Position numbers and translations under genes: made by a program. Below the pieces are notes generated by a model. The model had not been told where the DNA came from and did no database searches. It saw only the letters and a list, made by a program, of their open reading frames with translations. Source: Candidatus Methylomirabilis lanthanidiphila (lineage in GTDB: Bacteria; Methylomirabilota; Methylomirabilia; Methylomirabilales; Methylomirabilaceae). From it: DNA of 64,000 bases. Each line of letters starts with the position of its first letter. Position 1 is the first letter of the stretch. Of this stretch, positions 1 through 8,866 are shown piece by piece. Where the stretch lies: positions 1 to 64,000 of the forward strand of contig CABIKM010000026.1 in assembly GCA_902196205.1 (NCBI GenBank), read 5' to 3'.

Positions 1-1
1 T

Positions 2-85
2 TTGCTGGGCACTACAACCTTCATGCTCATAGACGCACCGCAGGCGCATGGGGTGTATCGGTTCTTGCTGAATGATAACCGCTGA
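2..85 (+). CDS. Possible 3' end of an upstream gene (partial)
   Basis: An open frame enters from the left edge and ends at a TGA at 83-85, giving a tail of 27 residues that finishes RFLLNDNR. It lies 18 bp before the DedA gene on the same strand. Too little remains to name a family; it may simply be chance open frame. Confidence 0.3.
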   Translation: MLGTTTFMLIDAPQAHGVYRFLLNDNR

Positions 86-103
86 CAGCTGAGGGTTGCT
101 GAT

Positions 104-739
104 ATGGAATGGCTCTGGGATCTGTTCCACACCATCTACGATGTTGAGGGCCTGGTCCGCGTCGGCGGCCTGATGGCGCTCATCGTCATCGTGTTTGCCG
201 AGACGGGCCTGCTGATCGGCTTCTTCCTGCCCGGCGATTCCCTGCTGGTCACTGCGGGATTATTCGCGGTGAGCGGTCACCTGGAACTGTGGAGCCTGTT
301 CCTCTTTGTCAGCCTGGCCGCCATTGTGGGTGATGCTGTCGGCTACTTCATTGGCGTGAGAAGCGGTCCTCGAATCTTCTCCAAAGAAGACTCTCTCCTC
401 TTCCATAAGAAGCACCTCATCACGACCCAAGAGTTCTACGATCGTCATGGCGGTATCACCATCGTCCTCGCCCGGTTCATGCCGATCCTCCGCACCTTTG
501 CGCCCGTCGTGGCGGGGGTCGGCAACATGCAGTACAGTCGATTTGCCCTCTACAACGTGATGGGAGGGGTCGGATGGGTTGTGAGCATGACCTCCATCGG
601 CTATTTCCTCGGCAAGACTATCCCGGATATCGACCGCTATATCCACGTTGTCATCGTCGCCGTCATCCTGCTTTCCTTAGTTCCCGGGATTGTCGCCTTT
701 GTAAGAACCAGCCGCCGCGCCCGCAAGCTGTCCACGTAA
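104..739 (+). CDS. DedA/SNARE-associated family membrane protein
   Basis: A 211-residue integral membrane protein of the DedA (VTT domain) family, whose members act in the inner membrane as lipid-scramblase or flippase-type proteins, including undecaprenyl-phosphate recycling. The family signatures are visible: an acidic residue in FAETGLL (about 31-37), PGDSLL (43-48), GDAVGY (76-81), and the long conserved ARFMPILRTFAPVVAG block (123-138) in the re-entrant hairpin. Several hydrophobic helices flank these, and a basic tail (about 200-211) is cytoplasmic. Length matches the usual 200-220. The exact substrate cannot be told from sequence. Confidence 0.9.
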   Translation: MEWLWDLFHTIYDVEGLVRVGGLMALIVIVFAETGLLIGFFLPGDSLLVTAGLFAVSGHLELWSLFLFVSLAAIVGDAVGYFIGVRSGPRIFSKEDSLLFHKKHLITTQEFYDRHGGITIVLARFMPILRTFAPVVAGVGNMQYSRFALYNVMGGVGWVVSMTSIGYFLGKTIPDIDRYIHVVIVAVILLSLVPGIVAFVRTSRRARKLST

Positions 740-777
740 TCTCTGGTGCTTACTTTCGAAAGTTAGCGCGTATAAAC

Positions 778-850
778 CGTCATACCCGCGAAAGCGGGTA
801 TCCAGCAAAATCAATGGATTCCCACTTAAGGACTGCGGGAATGACGATAC
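778..850. repeat. REP-like inverted repeat (CGTCATACCCGCGAAAGCGGG type)
   Basis: The left half is CGTCATACCCGCGAAAGC followed by GGGTATCCAG (778-805) and the right half is TGGATTCCCACTTAAG (815-830) plus CTGCGGGAATGACG (832-845), so the ends CGTCAT and ATGACG are inverted. The left half also contains its own short stem (CCCGC-GAAA-GCGGG). This matches the palindromic intergenic repeat found dispersed in many GC-rich proteobacterial-type genomes. The right half has drifted (CCCAC instead of CCCGC). It sits between DedA and the VapBC-type pair. Confidence 0.75.
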
Positions 851-916
851 GGGTATTATTGCAATCAAGGGCTAGCGTAGCGACACCCAGCGCTCAGCAC
901 TCCGGAATTATCATGG

Positions 917-944
917 TTGATAAATGGAAGCCATATGCTATACT
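917..944 (+). promoter_or_regulatory. Candidate promoter of the VapBC-type operon
   Basis: TTGATA (917-922) and TATACT (939-944) are separated by 16 bp and lie about 40 bp before the antitoxin start. Both hexamers match the sigma-70 consensus at 5 of 6 positions. VapB-type antitoxins normally repress their own operon by binding here; no clear operator palindrome was identified. Confidence 0.6.
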
Positions 945-982
945 AAAGCTAGTAATGTGCTACCTGGTTGGAGGGATGTTGT

Positions 983-1210
983 ATGAGTACACTGGTTATT
1001 AAGAATTTTCCCGAAGAGCTGCATGCGCGGTTGAAGGCGCAGGCGCAGCGGCACCATCGCTCCGTCACGAAAGAGGTGGTGAGTTTGATTGAGTCCGTAC
1101 TCGCGGCGCCCAGCCGCCCCCCAACGCTGTCGCCACCGCTGAAGCTGAAGGGCGGATACCGTCCGACCATTGAGGACATTGAAGCCGCTATCGCTGAAGG
1201 GCGCGCCTGA
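983..1210 (+). CDS. Ribbon-helix-helix antitoxin (FitA/VapB type)
   Basis: A 75-residue protein beginning STLVIKNFPEELHARLKAQA, the classic N-terminal ribbon and helix of FitA-like Arc/MetJ-type antitoxins, with HHRSVTKEVVSLIE completing the DNA-binding fold. The C-terminal third (LKGGYRPTIEDIEAAI) is the toxin-binding tail. The frame is open from a TTG at 968, but the ATG at 983 is preceded by GGAGGG (970-975) at ideal spacing, so I start there. The PIN-domain toxin follows 12 bp downstream. Expected role: neutralise the toxin and autoregulate the operon. Confidence 0.85.
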   Translation: MSTLVIKNFPEELHARLKAQAQRHHRSVTKEVVSLIESVLAAPSRPPTLSPPLKLKGGYRPTIEDIEAAIAEGRA

Positions 1211-1222
1211 GCGTCGCCGCCG

Positions 1223-1627
1223 ATGGTATTGATCGATACCAACATCGCGGTCTCATTGTGGGTCGAGAATGATTGGACGCATGCGGCGCGCCGGTTACTG
1301 GAAAAGGATTCGGATTGGCGCACAGAGTCCTTCGCGTTGATAGAATTTGCTAACGTGATGGCGACCTACGTGCGTATGGGAATGACCAGCGAGCGCGAGG
1401 CGCTTTCGCAGCTCGATGAGGTTGAGGCATTCCTAAGCCCAGGGTCGACCATTGTCAGCCACCCCCAGGCCTTGTCCATGGCGATAGCGTACAAGGTGTT
1501 AGTCTACGACGCCCGCTTTCTTGTGGCGGCTCGGAAACTGGGAGTAAAGCTAGTTACGGAAGATGCCGCCCTCCGACGCGCTGCTCCCGAACTGACGCAG
1601 TCGCTCAACGAAGCTCTCGCCGCTTGA
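1223..1627 (+). CDS. PIN-domain toxin (VapC-like ribonuclease)
   Basis: A 134-residue PIN-domain protein, expected to be a magnesium-dependent endoribonuclease that cleaves a tRNA or rRNA target when free of antitoxin. The acidic active-site residues are in place: D5 in LIDTNIAV, E41 in ALIEFANV, D96 in YDARFLVAA, and the TEDAAL motif (112-117) near the C-terminus. No catalytic residue appears lost, so the toxin should be functional. It is translated directly after the antitoxin. The cellular RNA target cannot be inferred. Confidence 0.88.
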   Translation: MVLIDTNIAVSLWVENDWTHAARRLLEKDSDWRTESFALIEFANVMATYVRMGMTSEREALSQLDEVEAFLSPGSTIVSHPQALSMAIAYKVLVYDARFLVAARKLGVKLVTEDAALRRAAPELTQSLNEALAA

Positions 1628-2123
1628 CCATGGCCCGCCGGCAAAAGCTCGCCTACGACCTGACTGACGCCGAAAAGCGCGACCTGCTCTAACTATGCCA
1701 ATCTCCTCAAGGGCGGCGTTTCGCTTTTTCAGCCAGCACCGTGACACCTTCTAACCTATGGAAATAACTGGACCAATAGCCTCTTAGTCTACCTGGAACA
1801 GTAAATCGATGGTGAAGCGACAGGGGTTGACCCGATGGGGCTGCCGTTTTTTTAGGCTTGCCTCTCTCCGGGAGGCGGGTTACTCTGATTGTGCATCTGG
1901 CGAGTCTGCCGGTTCATGAGGTCGCCTGGGCACAAGCAGACCGATGGTCTCCTGCGAGGGGCTTCAGCCGGCTCCTCCTCCACGCGAATCCATCTTCGCG
2001 AACGATCATCCAAGATAACACCGATAGCGATAGGCGTTTTACCGGTCAGGGCGCCGCAATAAAAGATTCCCCAATTATTGTGAAGCTGGGCACACCTTTT
2101 TCACGCAGTGTCGATAGCGGTTG
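1628..2123. other. Gene-poor stretch with a short remnant ORF
   Basis: No convincing full gene is seen in these 496 bp. Right after the toxin gene a 20-codon frame (1630-1692) encodes MARRQKLAYDLTDAEKRDLL and stops; this resembles the beginning of a larger protein that has been cut off, but I cannot name it. The open frame at 1858-2124 has no ribosome-binding site and no recognisable motif, and I do not accept it as a gene. Confidence 0.5.
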
Positions 2124-2660
2124 ATGGCGATGGATCTCTATCTTAGCGAAAATGCCTTTGTCGGCCTGTTGGTTTCGACCATTGAAGTCTACCGGAAAGA
2201 GTGCTTCGGCGTACTCCTCGGCCAGACTACATCGGACCGGATTCTCATCGATTTTGTGGTCCCGTACCAGACGGCGAATCGGAAGTTCCGCGAGGTGCAT
2301 GTCGATCTGATGCGGAGTCAGCGGGTCGAGGAGGCCGTCAGGAGCACCTCGCGCTGGGAGTGTGTGGGCGACTATCACTCGCACCCGATGTATGGCACCT
2401 TTCGAGCGACGACCATACTGAGCAAGGCGGATCGGGACTTCTTCAAGGATGGAAACGTCGCCATTGTGGTGGCGATCAACGATTCAGTGAGGCAGCAGCG
2501 ATGGAACTATGTACAAGGCGGCGGTGTGTCCGGCAGCATCAACGGGTATAATATCCGGATTGCCGGCTACTACAAAGCAAACGGGACCATCGAGCGAGCG
2601 CCGATCCACTGCCCCTATGCCATCGGCTTTCAAGCCAAGGAGCTGAACGACAAGGGGTGA
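2124..2660 (+). CDS. JAB1/MPN (JAMM-type) metalloprotein
   Basis: A 178-residue single-domain protein of the JAB/MPN fold, zinc-dependent isopeptidase or amidohydrolase relatives. The metal-site elements are visible: E26 in RKECFGVLLG, the HSH pair at H85/H87 (DYHSHPMYG), and S100 with D103 (ILSKAD). The gap between the second histidine and the serine is 12 residues rather than the usual 7, so the active-site loop is enlarged. ATG at 2124 or 2130 could be the start; neither has a strong ribosome-binding site. It precedes a DUF2400 gene by 9 bp and is probably cotranscribed. Substrate unknown. Confidence 0.75.
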   Translation: MAMDLYLSENAFVGLLVSTIEVYRKECFGVLLGQTTSDRILIDFVVPYQTANRKFREVHVDLMRSQRVEEAVRSTSRWECVGDYHSHPMYGTFRATTILSKADRDFFKDGNVAIVVAINDSVRQQRWNYVQGGGVSGSINGYNIRIAGYYKANGTIERAPIHCPYAIGFQAKELNDKG

Positions 2661-2669
2661 GTCGCCGTC

Positions 2670-3497
2670 ATGGTCATGCGCACTTACCCGCAGCTCAAGG
2701 CGCTCCTGGATGAGCTGTATCACCGTTACAGCCGGCCTGTCTTCCTCTCGACCAGTGCCCTCGGCATCCCTCACCGCTACAGCAGCCTGGAGGACCGGGA
2801 GATTGCGGCATTCGTGACCGCCTCCCTTGCCTATGGGAACGTCAAGCAGATCCACCGCAGCGCCGAGACCGCGCTGAAGGCTATGGGCGAGAGCCCAGCC
2901 AGGTTCGTTCGACAATTCAATCCGACTCGAGATTCGGCGCGATTCCAAGACGTTGTTCACCGCTTCAATTCGGGTGTCGATCTTGCGCTGCTCTGCCATC
3001 TGCTCCATCAGGCGATTGCGGCCGCTGGGTCGCTTCAGGCCTTCTTCCTGAAGGGGTACGATCCCGCTCACGACGACATCAAGCCGGCGCTGACCAGCTT
3101 CGTTGAGCGGATGCTGTCGCTGGATGTCTCGCCGTTCTACCCCTTGGGTCTGCTCCCGGCCAAGGCCGGCGTTCGCTTCTTTTTTTCTTCGCCGGCCCAG
3201 GGAAGCGCCTGTAAGCGCCTCAACCTGTTCCTGCGGTGGATGGTGCGTCGCGGGGATGCGATCGATTTCGGCATCTGGACAGAGGTCTCCCCGGCAAAGC
3301 TGATTGTGCCGCTGGACACGCATGTGGCGCGGATTGTGCGGCAGCTCGGCCTAACCACGATCAAGCAGCCCAACTGGCGAATGGCCAAAGAGGTGACCGA
3401 GCGGCTTCGCGCCTTCGATCCCGAAGACCCGGTGAAATATGACTTTGCCCTTTGCCGCCTCGGGGTTCTGAAGCAGCCGATCCCTAACCTTGGATAG
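2670..3497 (+). CDS. DUF2400 / TIGR02757 family protein
   Basis: A 275-residue protein of the TIGR02757 (DUF2400) family, which has a helical, DNA-glycosylase-like layout but no established function. Characteristic segments are the N-terminal DREIAAFVTASLAYGNVKQI (about 46-65), the SACKRLNLFLRWMVR block near 183-197, LIVPLDTHVARI (about 210-221), and the closing KYDFALCRLGV. The ATG at 2670 follows GGGGTGA with good spacing. The LDTH and helical-hairpin-like segments make a nucleic-acid role plausible, but this is inference. Confidence 0.85.
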   Translation: MVMRTYPQLKALLDELYHRYSRPVFLSTSALGIPHRYSSLEDREIAAFVTASLAYGNVKQIHRSAETALKAMGESPARFVRQFNPTRDSARFQDVVHRFNSGVDLALLCHLLHQAIAAAGSLQAFFLKGYDPAHDDIKPALTSFVERMLSLDVSPFYPLGLLPAKAGVRFFFSSPAQGSACKRLNLFLRWMVRRGDAIDFGIWTEVSPAKLIVPLDTHVARIVRQLGLTTIKQPNWRMAKEVTERLRAFDPEDPVKYDFALCRLGVLKQPIPNLG

Positions 3498-3511
3498 ATA
3501 TACTGATTCGT

Positions 3512-4423
3512 ATGGATCGTGTCACCGGACTCTTTCCGCTCTGGGCCCTGCTTATCTCGGCTCTCGCAGTCGTCTATCCCGCATTGCTGATGCCGCTCAA
3601 GTGGGCGATCGTGCCGCTGTTGGGGGTCGTCATGTTCGGCATGGGCGTGACGCTGACGCCGAGCGATTTCGCGGCTACCGTGAAGCGGCCTGTCATCATC
3701 GCCCTCGGGGTGGTCTTACAGTTTCTTCTGATGCCGCTGATCGGATGGCTATTGACACGGCTCCTCGCCCTGCCGTTACCTCTGGCGGTGGGCGTCGTGC
3801 TGGTGGGCGCGGCGCCGGGCGGGACCGCATCGAATGTGATCACCTATCTGGCGAGGGGCGATGTGGCACTCTCCATCACCCTGACCTCGATGTCGACCAT
3901 GCTGGCCGTGGTGATGACGCCGCTGCTCACGTGGCTGTACGTCGGGCAGTTGGTTGCCGTGCCTACCGCCGATATGCTGCTCAGCATCCTGAAGATGATC
4001 CTGATCCCGGTGGCGTGCGGCGTGTTCGTTAATACACTATGGGGCAGTCGGCTTGGGGAACTCAAGCGGGTGTTCCCTCTCATTTCAATTGTTGGTGTTG
4101 TTCTCATCATCGGGGCGATCGTTGCGCTGAATCAACCACAGCTTTCCACGTTAGTCCTGCCCGTTGTTCTCGCCGTGATTCTGCACAATCTCCTGGGGCT
4201 GGCCGGCGGGTACATGATACCCAAGGCGTTCGGGTTCGACGCTACCATCTGTCGAACGATTGCCATCGAGGTCGGCATGCAGAATTCTGGGCTGGCAGTG
4301 GCACTGGCTGTCAAATACTTCTCACCCGCCGCGGCACTCCCCGGGGCCATTTTCAGCATCTGGCATAACTTATCCGGCGCGGCGCTGGCGAGCTTCTGGT
4401 CCCGGACCGGCCGACCGAGATAG
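3512..4423 (+). CDS. Bile acid:sodium symporter family transporter (BASS)
   Basis: A 303-residue protein with about nine to ten hydrophobic helices and the conserved family motifs: MFGMGVTLTPSDF (about 46-58), VGAAPGGTASNVITYLARGD (about 98-117) in the first crossover helix, and EVGMQNSGLAVALA (about 251-264) in the second. These crossover helices hold the sodium sites in structurally known members. Members move organic acids (bile acids in animals; pantoate, pyruvate or similar in bacteria and plastids) with sodium. The substrate here cannot be assigned. It starts 14 bp after the DUF2400 gene. Confidence 0.9.
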   Translation: MDRVTGLFPLWALLISALAVVYPALLMPLKWAIVPLLGVVMFGMGVTLTPSDFAATVKRPVIIALGVVLQFLLMPLIGWLLTRLLALPLPLAVGVVLVGAAPGGTASNVITYLARGDVALSITLTSMSTMLAVVMTPLLTWLYVGQLVAVPTADMLLSILKMILIPVACGVFVNTLWGSRLGELKRVFPLISIVGVVLIIGAIVALNQPQLSTLVLPVVLAVILHNLLGLAGGYMIPKAFGFDATICRTIAIEVGMQNSGLAVALAVKYFSPAAALPGAIFSIWHNLSGAALASFWSRTGRPR

Positions 4424-4442
4424 GACAGTCGCCCCTTCTCCT

Positions 4443-5570
4443 CTAGAGCGGCTGGCGGAAGGGGGCGGCGTAGCCGGTCATCTCGAGGTAGCCTACGCCG
4501 GCGATCGGCCGGTTGCCTGCAGTCCCCGAAATGGCGACCGACCCTTCCCAGTAGGTCACCAGGGTGCTGCCGCGGGTATCCAGCTCCTGATCGGGGAATG
4601 CGGCCTGTACCGACAGGTCGAGGTCTCGGCCGGGGACCTGGATCTGCCAACGGATCGGGTATCGACCGCCGCTCTTCGGGCTCTGCCAGACCTCTTGCGG
4701 CGTGAGACGGAAGGCGCTAAAGGGGAGATGCTCGACTTGCCCATCCGGATGGATCAGGCTGCCGCTGGAGTGGGGATCGGCTCGCCCATCCGTCAGTCGG
4801 AGCTGGTAGAGCATCAGTTCGGCGCCATCCTCAAGCTGAATCGCGAACCAGTCCCAGCCTACCTGCGATTCCGTCAGTTGGTTACTCCCGAATTCGTGAT
4901 CCATCCAGGTCGAGCCGGTTACGGTCCGTGGCTTTCCGGTCAGCGTCAATGTTCCCTCAGTGGCCATATTGGTGAGTGAGTAGTAGTGAGAGGCGCGGCC
5001 CGGGCCCGCCGCCTTTTGGCTTACACCATGACTACCGTGGATGGCGGGTGGCTTTGTTGGAGTAAGGGTGAGGTCGATCGCATACCCCTCCGCGCGTGCG
5101 GTTACATGGTGAACCTTTTCATCGCCACTGGCTTCCCACGGACCGTTCCAGACCTTGAACCCTGCGGTCAAGGCGCCGGCCGAATCCAGCGCGCCGCGGC
5201 TGCGGCGCTCCCAAAACTGGAAGCGGCGTTGCGTGAGGTCCGAGATGGCGAAGTGGGCCAGATGCAGGTCCCGAACGGCCCACCGGGACCGACTGTCACC
5301 GCGCAGCGAAGGATCCACACCAACCCGGAAGAAGGTCAGTTGGTAGCCGAACCGCTGCCCGTCCTCAGTCTGCAGATGGCCTGAATAGTACCACCACTCT
5401 GTCTTGAAGTCGGGATGTGAGGCGTGGTCCCGTGGGAAGGCGAATCGATAGCCGGGCAGCGCCTGCCGGAAGGCTTGCTTGGCGTACGCACCACTTCCGA
5501 CGCTGAGACACAAAAGCATCGCGATTCCGATTATGACCGGCTTAGCCGTGTGATCACTAAACCTCCTCAC
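4443..5570 (-). CDS. AttH-like secreted lipocalin-fold protein (CrtC-related)
   Basis: A 375-residue exported protein with a signal peptide (hydrophobic core IIGIAMLLCLSVGSGAYA, about 13-30). The mature part has the AttH / carotenoid 1,2-hydratase-like two-domain lipocalin fold, marked by the FKTEWWYYSGHL motif (about 55-66) and the WMDHEFGSNQL motif (about 221-231). It is the last gene of a minus-strand ATPase-permease-AttH set, so I infer a periplasmic or outer-membrane partner of that exporter. The GTG at 5570 is the likely start. Enzymatic hydratase activity is not implied by the match. Confidence 0.8.
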   Translation of the reverse strand: MRRFSDHTAKPVIIGIAMLLCLSVGSGAYAKQAFRQALPGYRFAFPRDHASHPDFKTEWWYYSGHLQTEDGQRFGYQLTFFRVGVDPSLRGDSRSRWAVRDLHLAHFAISDLTQRRFQFWERRSRGALDSAGALTAGFKVWNGPWEASGDEKVHHVTARAEGYAIDLTLTPTKPPAIHGSHGVSQKAAGPGRASHYYSLTNMATEGTLTLTGKPRTVTGSTWMDHEFGSNQLTESQVGWDWFAIQLEDGAELMLYQLRLTDGRADPHSSGSLIHPDGQVEHLPFSAFRLTPQEVWQSPKSGGRYPIRWQIQVPGRDLDLSVQAAFPDQELDTRGSTLVTYWEGSVAISGTAGNRPIAGVGYLEMTGYAAPFRQPL

Positions 5571-5594
5571 TCCTTACTCCTCACGTCTTACGCC

Positions 5595-8159
5595 CTACCC
5601 TTCATACGCTACCGCTTCCGCGATGTTCAGGCGGGCCGCCCGCCTCGCAGGCAGATAGCCGGCCAACAAGGCGGCGCCGAGCGCAATGATCGACGACTTG
5701 ACGACAATCCACCAGGAGAACTGAAACTGGATGGTCCAGCCGAACGACTGCTTGTTGATGACGTGGATCAGAATGAACGAGAGTGCGATGCCGGCCAGCA
5801 GGCCAAGCAGTTCGGCCAGCAGACCAAGGAGCCCCGCTTCTCCCAGGATGATCCGTACAAGCTGCGCCCTCGTCGCGCCGACTGATCGCAACACGCCGAT
5901 CTCCCGCCGGCGACTCAGGACCGAGGCCCACAAGACGTTAAAGATTCCGAGAATACCGACCAGGATTGCGATCAGTTCCAGGGCGCGCGCCACCGCAAAG
6001 GTGTTGTCAAAGATCTCCAGAACCCTGACCCTCAGCGCTCGATTCGAGTTGAGCGCGATCGCGCCATCCTCGCCGGCAATCACCAGAAGCTGCCGTCGGA
6101 TAGCCGCCTCGTCGGCTCCCGGTTGAAGATAGATCGCCAGGATGTCGGCTCCGTGCTCGCCCTCCATTTTTGTCCAGAGACTTCGGTCCATCACCACCTT
6201 GCCGCCATCGGTTGAGTAGTCGTAGAAGACGCCGGCAACCGAGAGATCGACCCGGCCTGAGGGAAGATAGAGCGGTATTTGGTCGCCCTCAGCGAGCCCT
6301 CTGGACAGCGCGAGGCTCTCCGAGATGATCACCCCATCCTCATTCTTGGCGCGCCGCAGGATCGCGGCCGACTCCCCTCTCCTGAACAGGAGCCTGCCGT
6401 ACCGCGCGCCCACCTCAAAATCTCCCGCTGCAAGCAACCCCTCTTGCCCCAGCAACTCGACCCGTTTGCCGATGAACGGGTCAAGGGCAGCGATACCGGA
6501 AATCCGGGCGGCGCCCTCGATGAAGGTGTGGGAAAGCCTTGCATGGCTTCCCTTCACGAAGCGCGCGGCCGGCGATACGATGAGATCGGCTCTGATCGTC
6601 TGCTCTATCCATAACTCCACTGTCCGCCGGAAGCTGCCGATCATGAGGGTGAGCCCGACCAGCATCGCAATGGCGGTCATCATCGCGGCCACCGCGACCG
6701 CACTGCGCCCGACCTGCGAAGAGAGATTACCGGCCGCGAGCGCGAGGAGTGGAGCCCGCCGTCCCCCACAGAGGCTATGAATCCCTGCCCCGGTCAGGCG
6801 TAAGAGCTGGGGGGTGAAGCAGGCGACCCCGAAGATGAGGCAGGCCAGCGAGAGATAACCGAAGAGGGGTGCGCCGGCGACCGGACCCGGGCGAGTCAGG
6901 AGGAACGACGCGACGAGCAGCAAGAGACCGCCCAGCATGGCAAGCCGGGAGCGGCGCATCCAGGTTCTTTCAAACGAACCGACTTGTATCGCGTCCTTCG
7001 GCGCGATCCGGCTCGCCGCATAGGCCGGCGCGAGAGAGGCCAGTAACGCACCGACGCTGCCCAACCCGAGCGCCGTGAGCAGTACGACCGGACTGACCTC
7101 GATCTCTTCTACTTGGAGGTAGGCATAGAGGGTGGAGACGGTCTTTGAGACACCCTGCAGGAGCGCTCGGCCCAGCAGCAGCCCGCCGCCGACTCCGAGC
7201 AGCGAGCCCAGGAGCCCCAGCGTCATCCCTTCTGCGGCAAAGAGCGCAGCGACTCCGCCCCGCGTGAGGCCAAGTGAACGGAGGATCCCGATCTGACGCC
7301 GCCGCTCCAGGACCGAGAGGGAGACAGCATTGTAGACCAGGAACAGACTGACCAGCAACGCGATCGCGCTCAGCGCCGTCAGGTTGAGACGAAATGCCCG
7401 GAGCATTTTCTCCACCTGGTAGCCCCGCCGATCGGGACGCTGAATCGTCAGATGCGGGGGCAGGAGTGTCGCCAGGTGCGCCCTGATCTCATCCAGCGGC
7501 ACCGGTTCATGTGTTACCAGATCGATCCGATCGAGTCGGCCGAGCTTCCCGAATGCCACCTGGGCCGCGGCGATGTCTAAGATTGCGATATTGCCGTCGA
7601 AGGCCCGAGCCGGCCCTTGCGGGGCGAGCAGACCCTTTACGCTGAACCTCTGTCGCCTTAGTCCGACCAGGAGGGTGAGGCTTTCACCTTTCCGCAGACC
7701 GTGCGTCCGTGCGAACGCCGTCGTCACAAAGATCGCGTCGGGACTGAGCAGCTCCTCCATCGCAGGCGGACGGTCGCCGTCGGCCAGTCGGTACTCTCGA
7801 AAGGGGTCTTCGGCAAACAGGTCGACCCCCATCAGCAAAAGAGCGTCGCCGGGCCGATCAGCGACGGCGGCCACGGTGTGGATAATCGGCGCGGCCGCCG
7901 ATACCCCCTCAACCCGCTGTATCGCCGGCAGGAACCGCTCGTCGATGCCCAGCTCGCCGCCGGAGATCTCGAGCGTGGTCCGACCTGCTACCAGATCGAT
8001 AGCCCGTGTAAACGAGCTCAGGACACTTTCGTTGGTTGTCTGGATCGCGGTGAAGGTCGCGACACCGATAGCGACGCCCGCTACAGTCACCAGTACCCTG
8101 ATGGGGCTGGTTCGCAGATGGCGGAGGATCGTGAGTCGCATAACCGACCAGGTATGCAT
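5595..8159 (-). CDS. FtsX-like ABC transporter permease (AttF/G, LolCE-like)
   Basis: An 854-residue permease with two FtsX domains. The first TM helix is at the N-terminus (TSPIRVLVTVAGVAIGVATF), followed by a large periplasmic MacB-type core domain (about 35-240), a cluster of helices with LERRRQIGILRSLGLTRGGV, a second set of helices and periplasmic domain, and the last helices with LSRRREIGVLRSVGATRAQL. These E-G-R-S-G motifs contact the ATPase. The ATG at 8159 lies one base after the ATPase stop and follows GAGGGG, so I prefer it over the longer frame from 8195. This belongs to the mechanotransmission ABC class that extracts lipids or lipoproteins rather than importing solutes. Confidence 0.9.
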   Translation of the reverse strand: MHTWSVMRLTILRHLRTSPIRVLVTVAGVAIGVATFTAIQTTNESVLSSFTRAIDLVAGRTTLEISGGELGIDERFLPAIQRVEGVSAAAPIIHTVAAVADRPGDALLLMGVDLFAEDPFREYRLADGDRPPAMEELLSPDAIFVTTAFARTHGLRKGESLTLLVGLRRQRFSVKGLLAPQGPARAFDGNIAILDIAAAQVAFGKLGRLDRIDLVTHEPVPLDEIRAHLATLLPPHLTIQRPDRRGYQVEKMLRAFRLNLTALSAIALLVSLFLVYNAVSLSVLERRRQIGILRSLGLTRGGVAALFAAEGMTLGLLGSLLGVGGGLLLGRALLQGVSKTVSTLYAYLQVEEIEVSPVVLLTALGLGSVGALLASLAPAYAASRIAPKDAIQVGSFERTWMRRSRLAMLGGLLLLVASFLLTRPGPVAGAPLFGYLSLACLIFGVACFTPQLLRLTGAGIHSLCGGRRAPLLALAAGNLSSQVGRSAVAVAAMMTAIAMLVGLTLMIGSFRRTVELWIEQTIRADLIVSPAARFVKGSHARLSHTFIEGAARISGIAALDPFIGKRVELLGQEGLLAAGDFEVGARYGRLLFRRGESAAILRRAKNEDGVIISESLALSRGLAEGDQIPLYLPSGRVDLSVAGVFYDYSTDGGKVVMDRSLWTKMEGEHGADILAIYLQPGADEAAIRRQLLVIAGEDGAIALNSNRALRVRVLEIFDNTFAVARALELIAILVGILGIFNVLWASVLSRRREIGVLRSVGATRAQLVRIILGEAGLLGLLAELLGLLAGIALSFILIHVINKQSFGWTIQFQFSWWIVVKSSIIALGAALLAGYLPARRAARLNIAEAVAYEG

Positions 8160-8160
8160 G

Positions 8161-8838
8161 TTAGGGCCCCTCAATCCCGGCCAGTTTCCCATCACGAATG
8201 TGGACGACTCGACCGGCCCGTCTCACCGCCTCCTGGCTATGGGTGGCCAGGACAATCGTCTGACCGTGATCCCGATGCAACGCCTCCAAGAGATCCAGGA
8301 CCACACTACCCGCCACTGAATCCAAGTTCCCGGTTGGCTCATCGGCCAGGACAACCCGCGGCTCAACGACGATCGCCCGAGCGATGGCTACCCGCTGCTG
8401 TTCCCCGCCGGACAGCTCGTGAGGCCAGTGCTCCGCGCGGTGCGTTAGACCTACCCGGCGTAGCCCCTGCTCAACGCGCTGTTCGACTTCGCCACGCTGC
8501 AATCCATCTAACAGCAGCGGCAGGGCCACGTTCTCTCGGGCGGTGAGGGTTGGCAGCAGGTTGAAGAACTGGTAGACGATTCCTACCCGATTCCGGCGAA
8601 GTCGCGAGAGACGGTCGTCCGACAGGCGATCCAGGCGATCCCGTTCTAACCATACCTCGCCGGAGGTCGGCCGGTCGATTCCGGCCATCAGGTTAAGGAG
8701 GGTGGTTTTGCCGCAGCCGCTCGGACCGACCAACGCGACGAACTCTCCCGCTCCGATGGTCAACGTAACCCCGTCGAGGGCCCGTACCTCAGCCGTACCC
8801 ATCGAGTACACCTTTGAAACCTGCTGCAGCCTGATCAT
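8161..8838 (-). CDS. ABC transporter ATPase, LolD/MacB class
   Basis: A 225-residue nucleotide-binding subunit. Walker A is GPSGCGKTT (38-46), the Q-loop is in VYQFFNLLPTLTARENVALP, the signature is LSGGEQQR, Walker B is VVLADEPTGNLD, and the switch histidine is in ATHSQEA. The VYQFFNLLP and DEPTGNLD wording is typical of the LolD/MacB/FtsE family that pairs with FtsX-type permeases. AAAGGAGG precedes the ATG. It heads the three-gene operon with the permease and the AttH-like protein. Confidence 0.93.
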   Translation of the reverse strand: MIRLQQVSKVYSMGTAEVRALDGVTLTIGAGEFVALVGPSGCGKTTLLNLMAGIDRPTSGEVWLERDRLDRLSDDRLSRLRRNRVGIVYQFFNLLPTLTARENVALPLLLDGLQRGEVEQRVEQGLRRVGLTHRAEHWPHELSGGEQQRVAIARAIVVEPRVVLADEPTGNLDSVAGSVVLDLLEALHRDHGQTIVLATHSQEAVRRAGRVVHIRDGKLAGIEGP

Positions 8839-8866
8839 CCACTCCTCCTTTACCCTGATCTAGCCC

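Noticed and set aside
1858-2124. 88-codon frame before the JAMM gene
   Set aside because: No ribosome-binding site, no motif, and it runs into the start of the next gene.
2484-3323. 279-codon minus-strand frame over the DUF2400 gene
   Set aside because: The opposite strand encodes a recognisable family with a proper start; this frame has no motif.
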